64,000 bases of DNA from Salvia splendens (GCF_004379255.2 NC_056049.1:6448001-6512000); one strand, 5' to 3'. Counted from the stretch's first letter, positions 1 through 10,625 are shown. Made by a program: numbers and translations. Notes: generated by a model not told the origin, from the letters alone.

Positions 1-135
1 GTGTTGTAAGCTGTAATCCCAGATCAAGCAATACAATCTTGCCCTCCCTTCTTCCCGTGGACGTAGATTTACTTCAGTAAATCGAACCACGTAAATTCTT
101 TGTGTCGTAGTCTTTATCTTCTACCAGCATTTACA
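1..135 (+). mobile_element. Ty1-copia-like LTR 3' tail at window edge
   Basis: The first ~135 bases read as the downstream part of a copia-type LTR. They contain the phrase GTGGACGTAG...CGAACCACGTAAATT, which also occurs in reverse complement within the copia LTR at about 3970-4040. The rest of the element would lie left of the window. The exact end is uncertain; a CA ending near 129-135 is plausible. No coding part is visible. Confidence 0.55.
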
Positions 136-366
136 AACATCAGAAATTCGCGGATTCATCACATTATAATCTTGATGATGAAGCTCTGCCTCAAGAGGGT
201 GAGATGGAGAGTTGAAATAGGTGTATCCATCATATAGAACTTTCATTTTTCCACTTGACAAAAGCTTGTTATTTTCAACCCCATTGATATTGGAAAAGGG
301 GAAGTGATTACAGTTACTAGTTTTGGGGAACTTTATCAAAGGAAACTTGATATTGCTTAGCAACAT
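121..366 (-). CDS. Small hypothetical protein, 81 aa, possibly truncated by an LTR
   Basis: I do not recognise this protein. The longest reading frame starts at 444, but that ATG overlaps a TATA box (TATAAATA on the minus strand, about 432-440). The more likely start is the ATG at 366, after a ~65-nt A/C-rich leader typical of plant 5' UTRs, giving 81 residues. The product has no membrane segment. It has a basic, Asn/Ser-rich N-terminal half and a C-terminal half ending in CKCW. The last few codons and the stop lie inside or next to the copia-like LTR tail at 1-135, so the original 3' end may have been replaced by the insertion. It could also be a chance frame. Confidence 0.3.
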   Translation of the reverse strand: MLLSNIKFPLIKFPKTSNCNHFPFSNINGVENNKLLSSGKMKVLYDGYTYFNSPSHPLEAELHHQDYNVMNPRISDVCKCW

Positions 367-431
367 TCTTACTGTGTGTGTTTGTTGTGTATTTTTGATA
401 AGTGTGATTTTGTTAGGGAAGGGAATTGTTG

Positions 432-440
432 TATTTATAG
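432..440 (-). promoter_or_regulatory. TATA box upstream of the small ORF
   Basis: CTATAAATA on the minus strand lies about 66-74 bases before the ATG at 366, a normal plant spacing for a TATA box followed by a short leader. It is the main reason to take the small ORF seriously. Confidence 0.4.
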
Positions 441-444
441 ACAC

Positions 445-764
445 AATTGAAGAAGTGGGATATGGTGATCGAATGCATGAAAAATCTAAGCTAGGTACGT
501 AGCTAAGGAGACAATGTGATATGATGCTAATTGATATGTATCTAGATTGTAAATGGTTTTAAGTTTTTTAATAAATAATTTATTCCTTTTATACAACATT
601 AAGATCTATTTAATAAAATACTACTCCATATTACGAATTTTTAAAGCATTCAGAATATTATTAGTTAATTATTTGTGTTCTTTTACTAACTATTCAGATT
701 TTAAGACTAAAACTATTTGAAAAATTATTCAATAAATTATAGAAATATATGCATGGTTAAGTGT
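445..764. other. AT-rich intergenic DNA
   Basis: Upstream region of the small minus-strand ORF. It is AT-rich; I see no coding potential and no clear repeat boundary. Confidence 0.5.
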
Positions 765-974
765 AACATTAATATTCGTAAATTGTTTAATTCTGTAAAT
801 TGTTTGATTTGGTGAATTTGTGAATTTTTATTATTGTGGATGTCCGCCGGAATGTCCGCCATTGTGCAGTGGGATGTCCTTATGACGTGGAAGTGTAGTG
901 GGATGTCCTTATGTGTGGCAGAAGGTGTTTTTGGGAAGTCCGTCGGGACATCCGTCCCACTGTGGATGCTCTAA
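765..974 (-). mobile_element. Truncated Harbinger MITE (one end only)
   Basis: The right end reads ...CCCACTGTGGATGCTC followed by TAA, the terminus of the GAGCATCC Harbinger family in this window. The body matches, in reverse complement, the left part of the complete MITE at 12407-13013, including the repeated 'GGGATGTCCTTATG' subterminal motifs and the AATTTGTGAATTTTTATTATTGTG stretch. No matching left terminus is present upstream, so this copy is truncated. Confidence 0.65.
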
Positions 975-1144
975 GCTAAAAGAGTGGCTAAAAGAGTGAC
1001 GATCGAACTGTGGATTCTTCTATTTATTTTTAATTTCTTATATTTTATAACACAAACAAAACTTATGTTATTTGAAAAGAACCTAGGAGTATATTTATCC
1101 TCAAATAATTTCACTTAAACTAACAATATGTATTAATATCCTCA

Positions 1145-1455
1145 CACTAAATATTTAGAAAACACAAAACACTTGTCGTCCATTGGATCTTGTGATTTAA
1201 CAGTTAGATTAATGCCACGTGTCATCTAATAATGTAGATTTTTAACCTAATAATGTAACTAGAATAATAATGTAGCATTTTTGTCTAAAAATGTAGATTT
1301 TTAGTCTAATAATGTGAATTTACAGTCTAATAATGTACATCGGTTAATAATGTAGATTTTTAGTATGATAATGTACTTTATCACAACCATCTAATCTAAG
1401 AATCCAAGGGCTGTGATTTGTGCTGTGTTTTACACTAAGAAGCTGTAAGGATCCT
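1145..1455. mobile_element. MITE-like repeat with internal TAATAATGTAGATTT tandem units
   Basis: Roughly eight imperfect copies of a 20-21-base unit (TAATAATGTAGATTTTTAGTC and variants) occupy about 1225-1375. They are bracketed by related inverted arms: CATTGGATCTTGTGATTTAA near 1180 and AATCCAAGGGCTGTGATTTG near 1400. This arrangement fits a non-autonomous DNA element with an internal minisatellite. The superfamily is not clear and the ends were not fixed. Confidence 0.45.
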
Positions 1456-1459
1456 AACA

Positions 1460-2211
1460 CACCCCTAACGTCGTATAACTAAAGTCCAATTAAAGGTGAC
1501 AATCACATGCTTATGCAAAAGTCAATTTCTTACCGTTAATGTCTTTATCCTAAATATGCAAATTGTATCCCTTACATATAGTGGATGTCCAAGCTAGAAA
1601 ATTTGACACGCCTCTCGCATTAACACAAATTCTTCAGAAAAAGTTTTCCCTAATAACAACGGCTCAATCAACTTGGCCAATGTTTGATTGCTAGGAAAGT
1701 AAAGTAGGCAAAGAAAATGATTATTAGAAATATTAATCATTCGAATATATTCTTAACAATTTTACTATCCAAACCTAAAGATTTTAAATTTCATATATAA
1801 TTTAATAATAATAATTTTAATATTATATTAAGATTCTCTTAATAAATTATTAATCAAAAAATAATTCTAATATATATTATTTTATTTATTATTATAAAGA
1901 TAATTTAAATAATTGAATTAAGATTTTCTTAATTTATTTTTTTATATTATTATAATAATAAATAAATAAAATTATGATTATAATTATAATTGATTATTAA
2001 TATCATAAATTGAATAAAATTTATAATTCCCAAATCCCATTAAGGCTTTATTGGTTATAGTAATTTATAATATAGTGATATTTTATTATTAATAATAATA
2101 TTATTTACTATATGATACGTAATTTAAATAATTATATTATACTTATGTAATAAGTAATAATTATAATCACAAGTATAAATATAATAATAATAATATAATT
2201 ATTATTATAAT
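1460..2211. other. Very AT-rich intergenic DNA
   Basis: Long runs of AT-only simple sequence (TAA/TTA repeats, 1780-2210). No gene is visible. This was evidently the target region for the gypsy-type LTR that follows. Confidence 0.6.
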
Positions 2212-2993
2212 TGTAACGTCTCACTTTTTGAACCCTAATTTTGCGAACCTTAAAATTTTTGCATTTAATTCTTTTAATGCTTGAAGTCCGTGACCTAAAT
2301 TGAGTTGAAATTTTTTTTACTATGCGCTGAATGAGTCAACTTCGTTGATTACGTGACATGGTTGTTTGAATATTTGATGCGGGGTGAAATTAATTGTCTC
2401 TCAAATATTGATAACTTGATTTATGAGCTTGAAATGGTGATGGTGGAATCACAATTGATTTTAAACAAATCCTTTCCTGGAGGATTATTTATTGGACTCA
2501 ATTTCGAATTGGATCCGATAAATTAAATAAATAAAACAAGACCGACCTTCTGAAATATAAATTGTGGGCTACACGATTTAAATAAAATACAAAGGGACAT
2601 GAGCCCAAATAAATTAAATCCTACACAAAATAATTCCAAGGATCCTAGTGCAGATCTCTTCTTCCTCTACCGTGATTTTTCCTCTCCCAATCTGCATATA
2701 ATTCTACAATTTTGAAATCAGTCAATATTGTGAAATAAATTACTCTTTTTACACCCTCTCCTCACTCTGCTACCTGTTTCCTCCACTCTTCAATCTGCTC
2801 CAAAAATAACCATCAATCATACTTAATTCTAATTGATTGGAAATCAATTACCACTGATACTCATGCTGCAAGTCACGGTTATATTATTCCTCTACCCTAA
2901 TTCTCCACCGCTCTAACTCACAACACACTCCTCCAAATCTCAAAAACTTCCACAGTGAGCAAACCAGCAGAGAAGAAAAGAAGAAGTATCATC

Positions 2994-3529
2994 TAGGGCT
3001 GCGTAAATATACCAAAAAAACGGTATATCGATCGTATCGTACCGAAAAATATCAAATTTTTAGTATACCAAAATTTTCGGTACAATACAATGCCGTATCG
3101 TAAGTTTTCGATACGATAACGATATGAATTTTCTTATACCACGATATACCGTTTTATATCGAATATACGATATATATCGATATTATCGATATACCGAAAT
3201 ATATCGAAAATTAATATGTATTGAATTATCGATACATACAGTTTATACTGATTATAATAATAATATAATTAATTTTTTTAAGGTTAAAAGTTTAAATATA
3301 TAAATAGATATCCATTTAATTTCGATATACCGTTCAGAACGGTATACTGAAGTTCGGTACGATATACCGAAATTTCGATACGGTAACGATGTAAATGTTA
3401 TCCATACTGAAATTTCGGTATACCGAAACTTTCGATACGGTAATGATATAAAATTCTGTCATATCGATATTTTTGATACGATAACGATACAAAATTTTTG
3501 ATACGATATATCGTATCGACCCAGCCCTA
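2994..3529. mobile_element. Non-autonomous hAT element with perfect 8-bp TSD
   Basis: Terminal inverted repeats TAGGGCTG / CAGCCCTA bound 536 bp. The 8-bp direct repeat GTATCATC lies exactly outside at 2986-2993 and 3530-3537. TIR type and TSD length both mark a hAT element. The interior has no coding capacity and consists of many dispersed CGGTATACCG / TATCGATA palindromic motifs, including several CGATACGATAACGATA copies. It sits inside the gypsy-type LTR, so it is younger than that LTR. The short minus-strand ORF over it (3334-3540) is an artefact of these repeats. Confidence 0.9.
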
Positions 3530-3537
3530 GTATCATC

Positions 3538-3900
3538 CAACGACCTTCATCTCCTTCCCGACGCCGACTCTAAATTCTGAAAGTTAGAGGGGAGAAAAGG
3601 GGCAAGAACAACAACTCGTTCATCAGTCGTCTACTTCACGCACACTAACGGTATACCTCCCCAACTTCTCGATTCAGGTTCATGCCTGCAATCAGTACAG
3701 AACTCTTATCGACAAATTTGTACAATTCCTTCATAACCCCATTCAAACTAAACACAGTCGAGACTAAACACAGTTGAGAAAACAAAATAAAACAGATCAA
3801 GAGAGAGAGCTCTTCCACCAACGTTCAAACTAAACACAGTCGAGACTTGAGATTAAGGTATAAACTTTTTCCCCAACATCAGTTCCCCCCTGCAAATGCC
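3538..3900. other. Remainder of the gypsy-type LTR
   Basis: No gene is visible. A 24-base direct repeat (TTCAAACTAAACACAGTCGAGACT) occurs twice about 80 bases apart between 3740 and 3850. The stretch precedes the antisense copia LTR. Confidence 0.4.
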
Positions 3901-3926
3901 TTAATTTTGTGCATTTCATAAGATCT

Positions 3927-4389
3927 GTAATCAATCCCTAATCGGATATGAAGAACTCAAATTACGATTGATAAATAGATAACGACGCACAATTTACGTG
4001 GTTCGGTTCTGAGGAACCTACGTCCACGGACGGAGAATGGTATGATTTTATTCACAATGCAACCAAGAACAAAATACAACACACACCTCAAACTCTCTCG
4101 CTAATCTAATCTACTTCGAATCGAAGACTACCTCGCTCGATTGAATTACAGAATAGCTATCCTGGAATGAACAATGTGTGTCTCTCTTTATGTGTTCTCT
4201 TCTCCTTTTCTTCTGCATGTATATACACTAGATACACAGAAGAATCGGGGATGTTATAACTTCCCCCAATTTCAGCTTCTCCTTGAACTGAACAGAGAAC
4301 ATGTGAGCTGCAAACTTGATTTGCTGGTCTTGGGCATCTGACTTGGGCCCTCAAGGATGGGCCTTGATTAATTCAGCCACGACCCAACA
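3927..4389 (-). mobile_element. 3' LTR of antisense Ty1-copia element
   Basis: Read on the minus strand, the LTR begins TGTTGGGTCGTGG at 4389. It is preceded by the polypurine-type stretch AAGGTGGAGATT, the usual copia layout at a 3' LTR. It contains a GTGGACGTAGG...GAACCACGTAAATT motif like the LTR tail at the window start. The far end (about 3927 or a little lower) is not certain, and the 5' LTR is missing. Confidence 0.65.
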
Positions 4390-4444
4390 AATCTCCACCT
4401 TGGCTGCATTGATCAACGTCCCATCTCCATCTCCACAACTCTTC

Positions 4445-6238
4445 TTACCGAGCAATCAACCTCACCAATCCCAGGCAATGCTCGAACCTGGAACTTGGTA
4501 AAACCTTTGTAAGCATGTCTGCTGCATTCTCTGAAGTGTGGACCTTCTCCACCTTAACTCTTCCATTACCGATCTCATCCCTTACAAAATGCAGTTTGAT
4601 GTCGATATGATTACTTCTTTCATGAAACACCTGGTGCTTAGCCAAACTGATAGCACTATTGCTATCATAAAAGATAGTCACTTTACTCTAATCCAATCCG
4701 AAGTCTTTCAGAATGCGTTTTAGCCATATTCCTTCCTTGACAGCTTCAGCCAACGCTATGTACTCGGCCTCCGTGGTTGAAAGAGCAACCACTGACTGCA
4801 AGTTTGATTTCCATCTCACCGCTGTCCCATATAACTTGAAGATAATGCTGACTACGACTTCCAAGTACCAAATTTGCAGCGTAGTCCGAATCACTATAAC
4901 CAACAAAAACGTCGTCTTCTTCAACTTCATGATTTGCAAACAACAAACCACAGCTTTGTGTCTTCACCAGATACCTCAATATCCATTTTAATGTCTGCCA
5001 ATGCTCTTCTCCATGATCAAGCATATATCTGCTGGTTACGCTAATCGCATGAGCCAAATTCGGTCTCGTGCATACCATAGTGTACATGACACTGCCAATA
5101 ATGCTAGCATATGGTATCTTTGATACCTTCATCCTTTCCTGATCATTCTTCGATCTCTGCTCATTTGATAATTTGAACTGCTGACTTAGGGGAGTAGATA
5201 CCTGTTTTCAGTTTATCATTTGGAATTTATGCAGCAACTTCTTGATGTAACCTTGTTGTACAAGCCACAAGCTTTTTCTACCTCTGTCTCTAATTATATC
5301 CATTCCAAGTATCCTCTTCGCATTCCCTTCTTTCATCTCAAAAGCCTGCTCGAGCTCCACCTTGACTCGATTAACCTCGGCTTTTGAAACAAGCATATCG
5401 TCCACATACAACAATAAGTAGGCCACATGAGAGTCATTCTTGTACCTTATGTAGACACAATTGTCGTAGCATGAGCTTTTGAAACCCATCTTATGCATAT
5501 GTTCATTGAACTTGAGATACCATTGCCTACTGCTCTGTTTTAGGCCGTACAGACTTCTTAAAGAGGCACACTTTGTCTTCATCTCCTGGCTTAACATAGC
5601 CTTGGGGTTGATCCATGTATATCACCTCCTTTAACTCCCCATGTAGAAAAGCCGTTTTGACATTGAGTAGGTGTACCTCCCAATCTCTATGAGCCACTAT
5701 TGCCAACAGTATTCTGATGGATGAGTGCTTTACAACCGGGGAAAAAGCCTCATTAAAGTCTATCCCTTCCTCTTGTGTAAACCCTCTAGCCACTAGCCTC
5801 GCTTTAAACCTGACACTATCAGCTTGCGAAGCCTCCACCTTTCTTTTATAGATCCATTTACAACTGATAGGTCTCTGCTCAATTTGTGACCTCAGAACCA
5901 GAATACACGTCTTATTTTTTTAGCAAATATTCAATTTCCTCATTCATAGCTTTTATCCATTTCTCTTTGCTGCCAATAGCCTCCTTATAATTTGCAGGCT
6001 CATCAAGCTCCAATTCCTCTGCCACACACAGACCATAATACACAAAATCTGAATCTGAAAACTTTGCTAGAGGTCTTATATTCCTTCTTGTTATGTCTTG
6101 TGCTAGCAAATAAGTATCAGCTGGTTCATGTAATTCTTCTGATGCCTCATATTCTTGCTGAAGAGACTATTCTGGCTCAACACTTTCATCGATGTCTGAA
6201 GCCGATCCTCTTGGATTCATACTTAAAGTGCCATTAGT
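4445..6238 (-). pseudogene. Truncated copia pol: reverse transcriptase and RNase H, frameshifted
   Basis: Broken minus-strand frames spell a Ty1-copia pol C-terminus in order. The RVT_2 entry region (ANYKEAI...KWIKAMNEE, about 5915-6015) comes first. The core with KTAFLHGEL (about 5640-5670) and the catalytic YLLLYVDDML box (about 5390-5420) follow. Then come RNase H signatures LSTTEAEYIAL (about 4745-4790) and the DSNSAISLAKHQVFH region (about 4620-4670). At least five frame changes or stops interrupt it. Gag, protease and integrase are absent, and the element stops abruptly near 6238 at the gypsy-type LTR hairpin. It is non-functional. Confidence 0.88.
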
Positions 6239-6288
6239 TACGACCACCCGCATTTATTGACTCTAAAAAGGGCGGTCGTGACAATAAT

Positions 6289-6733
6289 AATTGTAATTAT
6301 AGATATATTCCATAATGTTAAATACCTAAAAATATAAGAATCCTAAGGTTGAGAAAAAGATTAATTAAGAAAAGCTAAGATTCAGAATCCTGAAACATTG
6401 TACTATTTTCCTAGTTTTTATGATTCTGGCTACTTTCGCAGTTTGATTAAAACTCGAAACAAACGAATAAATTTAAAATTAAGGAATCTGATTACTTTCC
6501 AGTCAGAATTCTGACAACCAAAAATGATAGTAGATTCATTTTGGACTTATAATTGTATGTTAGATTGATTTCTAGTTAAAAGAATGCGACAATGTATATT
6601 TATATAATGAACAAAACAAAAATTAATTTAAAATAAATTATTGATTATTTTAATCATTCGATCACAAAGATATATTTACAATAAATTCATCACTTCATTA
6701 AAAAAAATTGGTGCTCTTAATTTGAATAGCTTA
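6289..6733. other. AT-rich intergenic DNA
   Basis: Flank of the gypsy-type LTR. No coding potential or clear repeat is seen. Confidence 0.5.
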
Positions 6734-7160
6734 AGGGCAGCCGCAACGCAGCTCTTGCCTAGCTCAAATTCATCCCGGCGGATTGAGCCAATGGCGATCC
6801 AGCGTTGCATTTGGCCGTCTAGCCGATCGTCCCGCGGTGGAGGGGAAGGGGACGAGCCAGCGTGCCACGCCCCTCCCTCCCCACGAGGCATGCTGGCATT
6901 TAGCGGTGACGTTGATGTTGACGCTCATTCACTGGCCCGCGAGTGGGCGTCAAAATCCGACAGTTTGATATATTTTTTTACAAAAAAATTGAAATAATCG
7001 AAAAAAAAAATCATTTTTTGGCTTTTTTTTCAAAAGTTTTTTTTCAATTTTATCATACTACAGTCACCTATATTTACCTTCTTTTATTATATCATTTTTC
7101 TCACACCGAAACATTATCTACATCTTCATCTTTCTCATTATGCAAATATGTCATTGTGCA
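6734..7160 (+). mobile_element. Truncated Harbinger-like element (GGGCAGCCGCAACGC end)
   Basis: The left end GGGCAGCCGCAACGCAGC follows TTAA and resembles the ends of the elements at 21379-22095 and 38776-40547 (GG[T/C]CATCYGCAA). A GC-rich subterminal block with CCCGCGAGTGGGCGTC is shared with the 21.4-kb element. A T-rich leader-like stretch follows. No matching right terminus is found, so it appears truncated near 7160. The ORFs over the GC-rich block are not genes. Confidence 0.5.
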
Positions 7161-7524
7161 ATTATGTCCGGTGAATGAAGGCAAGGTCAAGTCCATGGCT
7201 AAGCAGAAGGCTCCAGGCCATACGATTGGGGTCCCAAACATTCAAAAATTACAAATTTGGTTCTCAAATCAAACTAAATTGACAAATATACCCCTCAAGG
7301 GCTAAGGGGTAGAATAGTAAAAATCAAGACTGAATTTGGGATATATGAAACTTTTTGACTGAAAATGTGATTTTGTAAATGTTGGTACTAAAAAGATGCA
7401 AACCTCATTTTCTAGGTACTAGTTTTGTAGTTCACTCTTTTAATTAAAGTTTATTTATTAAATATTTTTTTTATTTGTTGCAGTTTTAAATAAAAAAAGT
7501 TAAATAGTGGGGCTCGTGAATAAT
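7161..7524. other. Intergenic DNA, nothing recognised
   Basis: No gene is visible. The stretch CCAAACATTCAAAAATTACAAATTTGG (about 7230) looks like part of a common plant MULE-type MITE, but no boundaries were found. Confidence 0.35.
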
Positions 7525-7741
7525 TAAGAGCATCTCCAATGGCAGACGTCCAGTCGGACATCCGGTCGGACGTCGCGATGGGCGGCCGGGACGTCTGCCA
7601 TTGTGGCGTTTAGGGTCGGATACGGACATCCCGTGAGGACGTCGGGTGTCCTCGGACGTCCCTGCGACAGGCGGGCGGACGTCCGCCACTGTGGCAAGGG
7701 TCGGACGTCCCGCTCGGATGTCCGATTTTTTTTTTAAACTC

Positions 7742-7749
7742 TATATATA
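7742..7749 (+). promoter_or_regulatory. Internal TATA box of the Harbinger element
   Basis: TATATATA is followed by CGGCTCGTTGAA and a ~85-base leader to the ORF1 ATG. The same TATA and GGCTCGTTGAA block precedes the ORF2-start remnant in the MITE at 40851-41394. In reverse orientation it occurs in the MITE at 12407-13013 (about 12850-12880), so it is a conserved family promoter. Confidence 0.55.
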
Positions 7750-7835
7750 CGGCTCGTTGAACTTCATTTCATTTGCACCACTTGTTGTTAACAAGTTTCT
7801 CTCTTCTTTTACTACAAATTTCATTTCTACTTTTA

Positions 7836-9238
7836 ATGGAGAACGATAGGAACTCCCCGGCCACGAGCGAGTCGCAGACAACGGTTCCGGCAATGGGACA
7901 GATGGGTGGAATGGGTGGGATGATGTCCTCTTATATGTACAATTGGATGGGACAGATGGGTGGTATGATGCCCAGGGCAGCCGGGATGGGGGGCATGACC
8001 CCAAATATGATGATGCCGGGGATGGGGATGGGGGACATGACCCCAAATATGATGGGGATGGGTGGGATGATGCAGGGGATGATGCCGGGGATGATGGCGG
8101 GGATGATGCCGGGGATGATGCCGGGGATGATGCATGTGGGAGGGGTGGAAGGGGCCCTGAACCACTAGCGGACGATGTCTATCGGCCGGTTGTGGATACG
8201 CAGTCTACTGATACCCCTTCCACTTATGTTCCGGATACTCAGTTCACCGGCATAGAAACTTTCTCTTTTGAAGAGTTGGGGATATCTCCAGTCAGGCAGA
8301 CGCCCGATGATGTGGGCGGGGGCAGGGGGAAGGGACGTGGCAAGGGCAAGGGGAAAGCCCCAGGGTCTTCCTCACGAACGGTGGCAGAGGAGGAGGATGA
8401 GGAGGAGACGGGAAAGAGGACGATCTGGAGCCAGTGGGAAAACGTCGCGCTTGCGAAGGCTTGGGTTGCAATAGTCGAGGATCCCTATGTCGGTGCCAAC
8501 CAGCATATTGACAGACTGTGGCATCAGATCGTTGAAGCCTACCACACACAAACCGGCTGGGGCGAAGCGTCGCGTTCCCGAACAGTGTCGGAAACAGTGG
8601 GAGCGGTTGAGGCCTAAGCTTAGTCGATTTGCTGGCCTCTACCAAAACAACCTCCGCCAGGCAAGCAGCGGTATGTCCGAGGAGGATGTCCGGAACCGTG
8701 CCTTTGCTCAGTACCCTGACAGAGCCTTGAAACTCAAACAATTCGACCAGTGGGATGCCTTTCTCGTGGTGAAGGATTCCCCAAAGTTTTGTGGGGGAGT
8801 CGAATTGGGCTGGGCGAAGCGGACGAAGATCAACGCTTCAGCAGCAGTGCTGGTTCGCACGAGCTCCCGGAAGCCGACGAAGTGTCCCCGCTACCGCAAT
8901 CAGACTCTCGCTGTCGTCATCGCCCGGTTGGGCAAAAGGCTGCGCAGCGGAGGGCTAGGGGAACCAGCAGTGGTAGCGGGTCGTTCGAGGTCGAATCGGA
9001 GGCCCCCGCTCCCCAAGAAGATATCGACCGCCTCGCCCGCGCGCAGTTAACGACAAGCTTGGTCCGGACCATGCATAGGTGGCATAGCACGACCGATCCG
9101 CTGTACAAGAGGATGCTGAAGGATGTCATCGATGGATGTCGGCGCAATTTGGGGATGCCCCCCATTGGAGATGATGGCGCCGAGATTAGCGGAGGGGACG
9201 ACGGGGGCGGCACGGGCGACGAGGACAGCGCGGAGTGA
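7836..9238 (+). pseudogene. Harbinger ORF1 (Myb/SANT-like, NAM-associated) with frameshifts
   Basis: In intact relatives this protein is the DNA-binding partner of the Harbinger transposase. The frame from 7836 begins MENDRNSP and runs through a Met/Gly-rich repeat (GMMPGMM units, about 7890-8140). The reading then moves to another frame with a Gly/Arg/Lys-rich GRGKGRGKGKGK stretch (about 8310-8360). Next is the SANT-like segment WSQWENVALAKAWVAI (about 8430-8475), and after another shift EQCRKQWERLRPKLSRF (about 8580-8630). A last shift gives the C-terminal segment LVRTMHRWHSTTDPLYKRML (about 9058-9117), ending at 9238. At least three frame changes mean it is a pseudogene. Confidence 0.8.
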
Positions 9239-9621
9239 GCCGGGGATGTTGGATTATGTATTTTTCTTTTTTTGAATGACTATGTATTTTGCTTTTTTTC
9301 TAACTATGTTTTTTTTATGTTTTATGAATATGTATTTTTGCCCGTATTTTGATTTCCGGTATTCCGTGTCAAAATTATATTTCCGTTTTTACGTAATTAA
9401 ATTATTGTGATTTTTTTTATTGCGGGATGTCCTAGTGGGAAGGGCGGATTGTGCAGGGGATGTCCTAGTGACGTGGCAGTGGGATGGGAAGTCCTAGTGA
9501 CGTGGCAGGAGGTGTTTTTGGGATGTCCTAGTGGATGTCCTAGTGGGATGTCCGCCCACTGGAGATGCTCTAAGGAAATACATAGTTAAGAGATGAATGG
9601 TTGCAAGTACTGACTCTTAAT

Positions 9622-9790
9622 TATTCCCTCCGCTCCACTGAAAATGACCCACTTGCTATTTTCGTTTGTTCTAACAGTAGACCCAGTACTAAAATTAGAA
9701 ACACTTTTTATCGCTACTTTACTTTATTCTCTCTACTTAACATATATAATAAAACTACATAAAATCTTGTAGCGCCCAAGGAATGGGTCA
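9622..9790. mobile_element. Truncated Stowaway-like MITE
   Basis: The left end ATTCCCTCCGCTCCACTGAAAATGACCC is the common Stowaway terminus. A weak inverted match (AATGGGTCATCTTCG) lies near 9781-9795, but the right GGAGGGAGTA end is missing. Confidence 0.45.
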
Positions 9791-9987
9791 TCTTCGAAAT
9801 TCCACGTACCCCTTCGCTTGATAAGTTTAGTTTTAATTAACTGTATTAATTCATTGGACAATTTTTAATGACTTCTTCGATCTCATACGGACTGAGTTGT
9901 AAATGATCTTTAGAGATAACATAATCTTTGGAAATGCATCTTCGATTAAATATAACTCCAAATTGCATTACAATTGACAAAATTATA

Positions 9988-10267
9988 CTCCCCCATCCCA
10001 AAAAAATAAGGATATTTGGAACGGTACGAGAATTAATGTATAATTAATGAAGTAAGATAGATAAGAAGAAGAGTATTTAAAATAGTGTTAGTGGATAGTC
10101 AGACCCAGATTATTGTTAGTCTTTAATGGTGGATCCTTGTAGTATAAGTTGTAAGTAAATTGATGTATATGAGTAATAAGTTTGGGGGAATTTTCCATAA
10201 ATAAAAATGGGATAATATTATGGGATAGATAAAAAAAGATATCCTCATTTTTATGAAACAGATAGAG
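9988..10267. mobile_element. Stowaway-type MITE (Tc1/mariner)
   Basis: CTCCCCCATCCCAAAAAAATAAGGATA at the left pairs with TATCCTCATTTTTATGAAACAGATAGAG at the right. TA dinucleotides lie on both sides (9986-9987 and 10268-10269). Confidence 0.7.
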
Positions 10268-10614
10268 TATACTACTACAAATGATTAGGCTGGAATCCTA
10301 CACAGGAAATTGCAAAAGCCATGAGTCATGACTAATCTAAAGGGAATGTAAGAAACAATATAAAAATGTGTTGAATCCACATCAAGGAAAAGAAGTTTTA
10401 GAGATTCCCATTTAATTAGAAATTAATTAATCTCACTTATATGGGAATCTCATCGACGTGCAATGCCGATAGAAGCGCCGTTCCTTGAGCTGCTCTGCTC
10501 CTATTTACTTATTACCCTTCCAATCTCACTCTCTTCATTTCCCACTCCCAATTGCCAGCTAACATCACAATCCCAATAAATATCCACTTATTTTTCCGCC
10601 AATTTCAAACCCTA

Positions 10615-10625
10615 CTATTAATACA
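10615..10625 (+). promoter_or_regulatory. TATA-like element of the bHLH gene
   Basis: CTATTAATACA lies about 80 bases upstream of the ATG at 10703, followed by a C/A-rich leader (ACCCCCCACAAACTTTCATCAC) typical of a plant 5' UTR. The region 10268-10614 upstream has no gene and is the likely proximal promoter. Confidence 0.4.

Larger units (their letters stand above)
2212..6283 (+). mobile_element. Ty3-gypsy-type solo LTR carrying two later insertions
   Basis: The left end reads TGTAACGTCTC and the right end GGCGGTCGTGACA, giving TG...CA termini. The 5-bp direct repeat ATAAT lies immediately outside at 2207-2211 and 6284-6288. The right end holds a hairpin (ACGACCACCC...GGGCGGTCGT, 6240-6280) of the kind seen in Ogre/Retand-like LTRs. 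No gag-pol of its own is present. With the hAT element (2994-3529) and antisense copia fragment (about 3900-6238) removed, about 1.2 kb remains, a plausible solo LTR. The flank is AT-rich, so the 5-bp repeat alone is weak. The gypsy assignment rests on terminal motifs only. Confidence 0.6.
7528..9570 (+). mobile_element. PIF/Harbinger element carrying ORF1 only (2.04 kb)
   Basis: The element is bounded by GAGCATCTCCA...TGGAGATGCTC inverted repeats, with the 3-bp target duplication TAA at 7525-7527 and 9571-9573, as expected for PIF/Harbinger. The subterminal regions are GC-rich with repeated GGACGTCCG / GGATGTCC motifs. A TATA-like CTATATATA at about 7741-7749 precedes a short leader and the ORF1 start at 7836. 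Only a degraded ORF1 (Myb/SANT-like protein) is inside. There is no DDE transposase, so the copy cannot move by itself. Confidence 0.85.

Noticed and set aside
3334..3540. Tyr/Ile/Val-rich ORF over the hAT element
   Set aside because: Produced by repeated CGGTATACCG-type motifs inside a non-coding element with clear TIRs and TSD.
7833..8165. Minus-strand His/Pro-rich ORF (HHPRHHPRHHP repeats)
   Set aside because: It is the antisense shadow of the GGGGATGATGCC tandem tract in the Harbinger ORF1.
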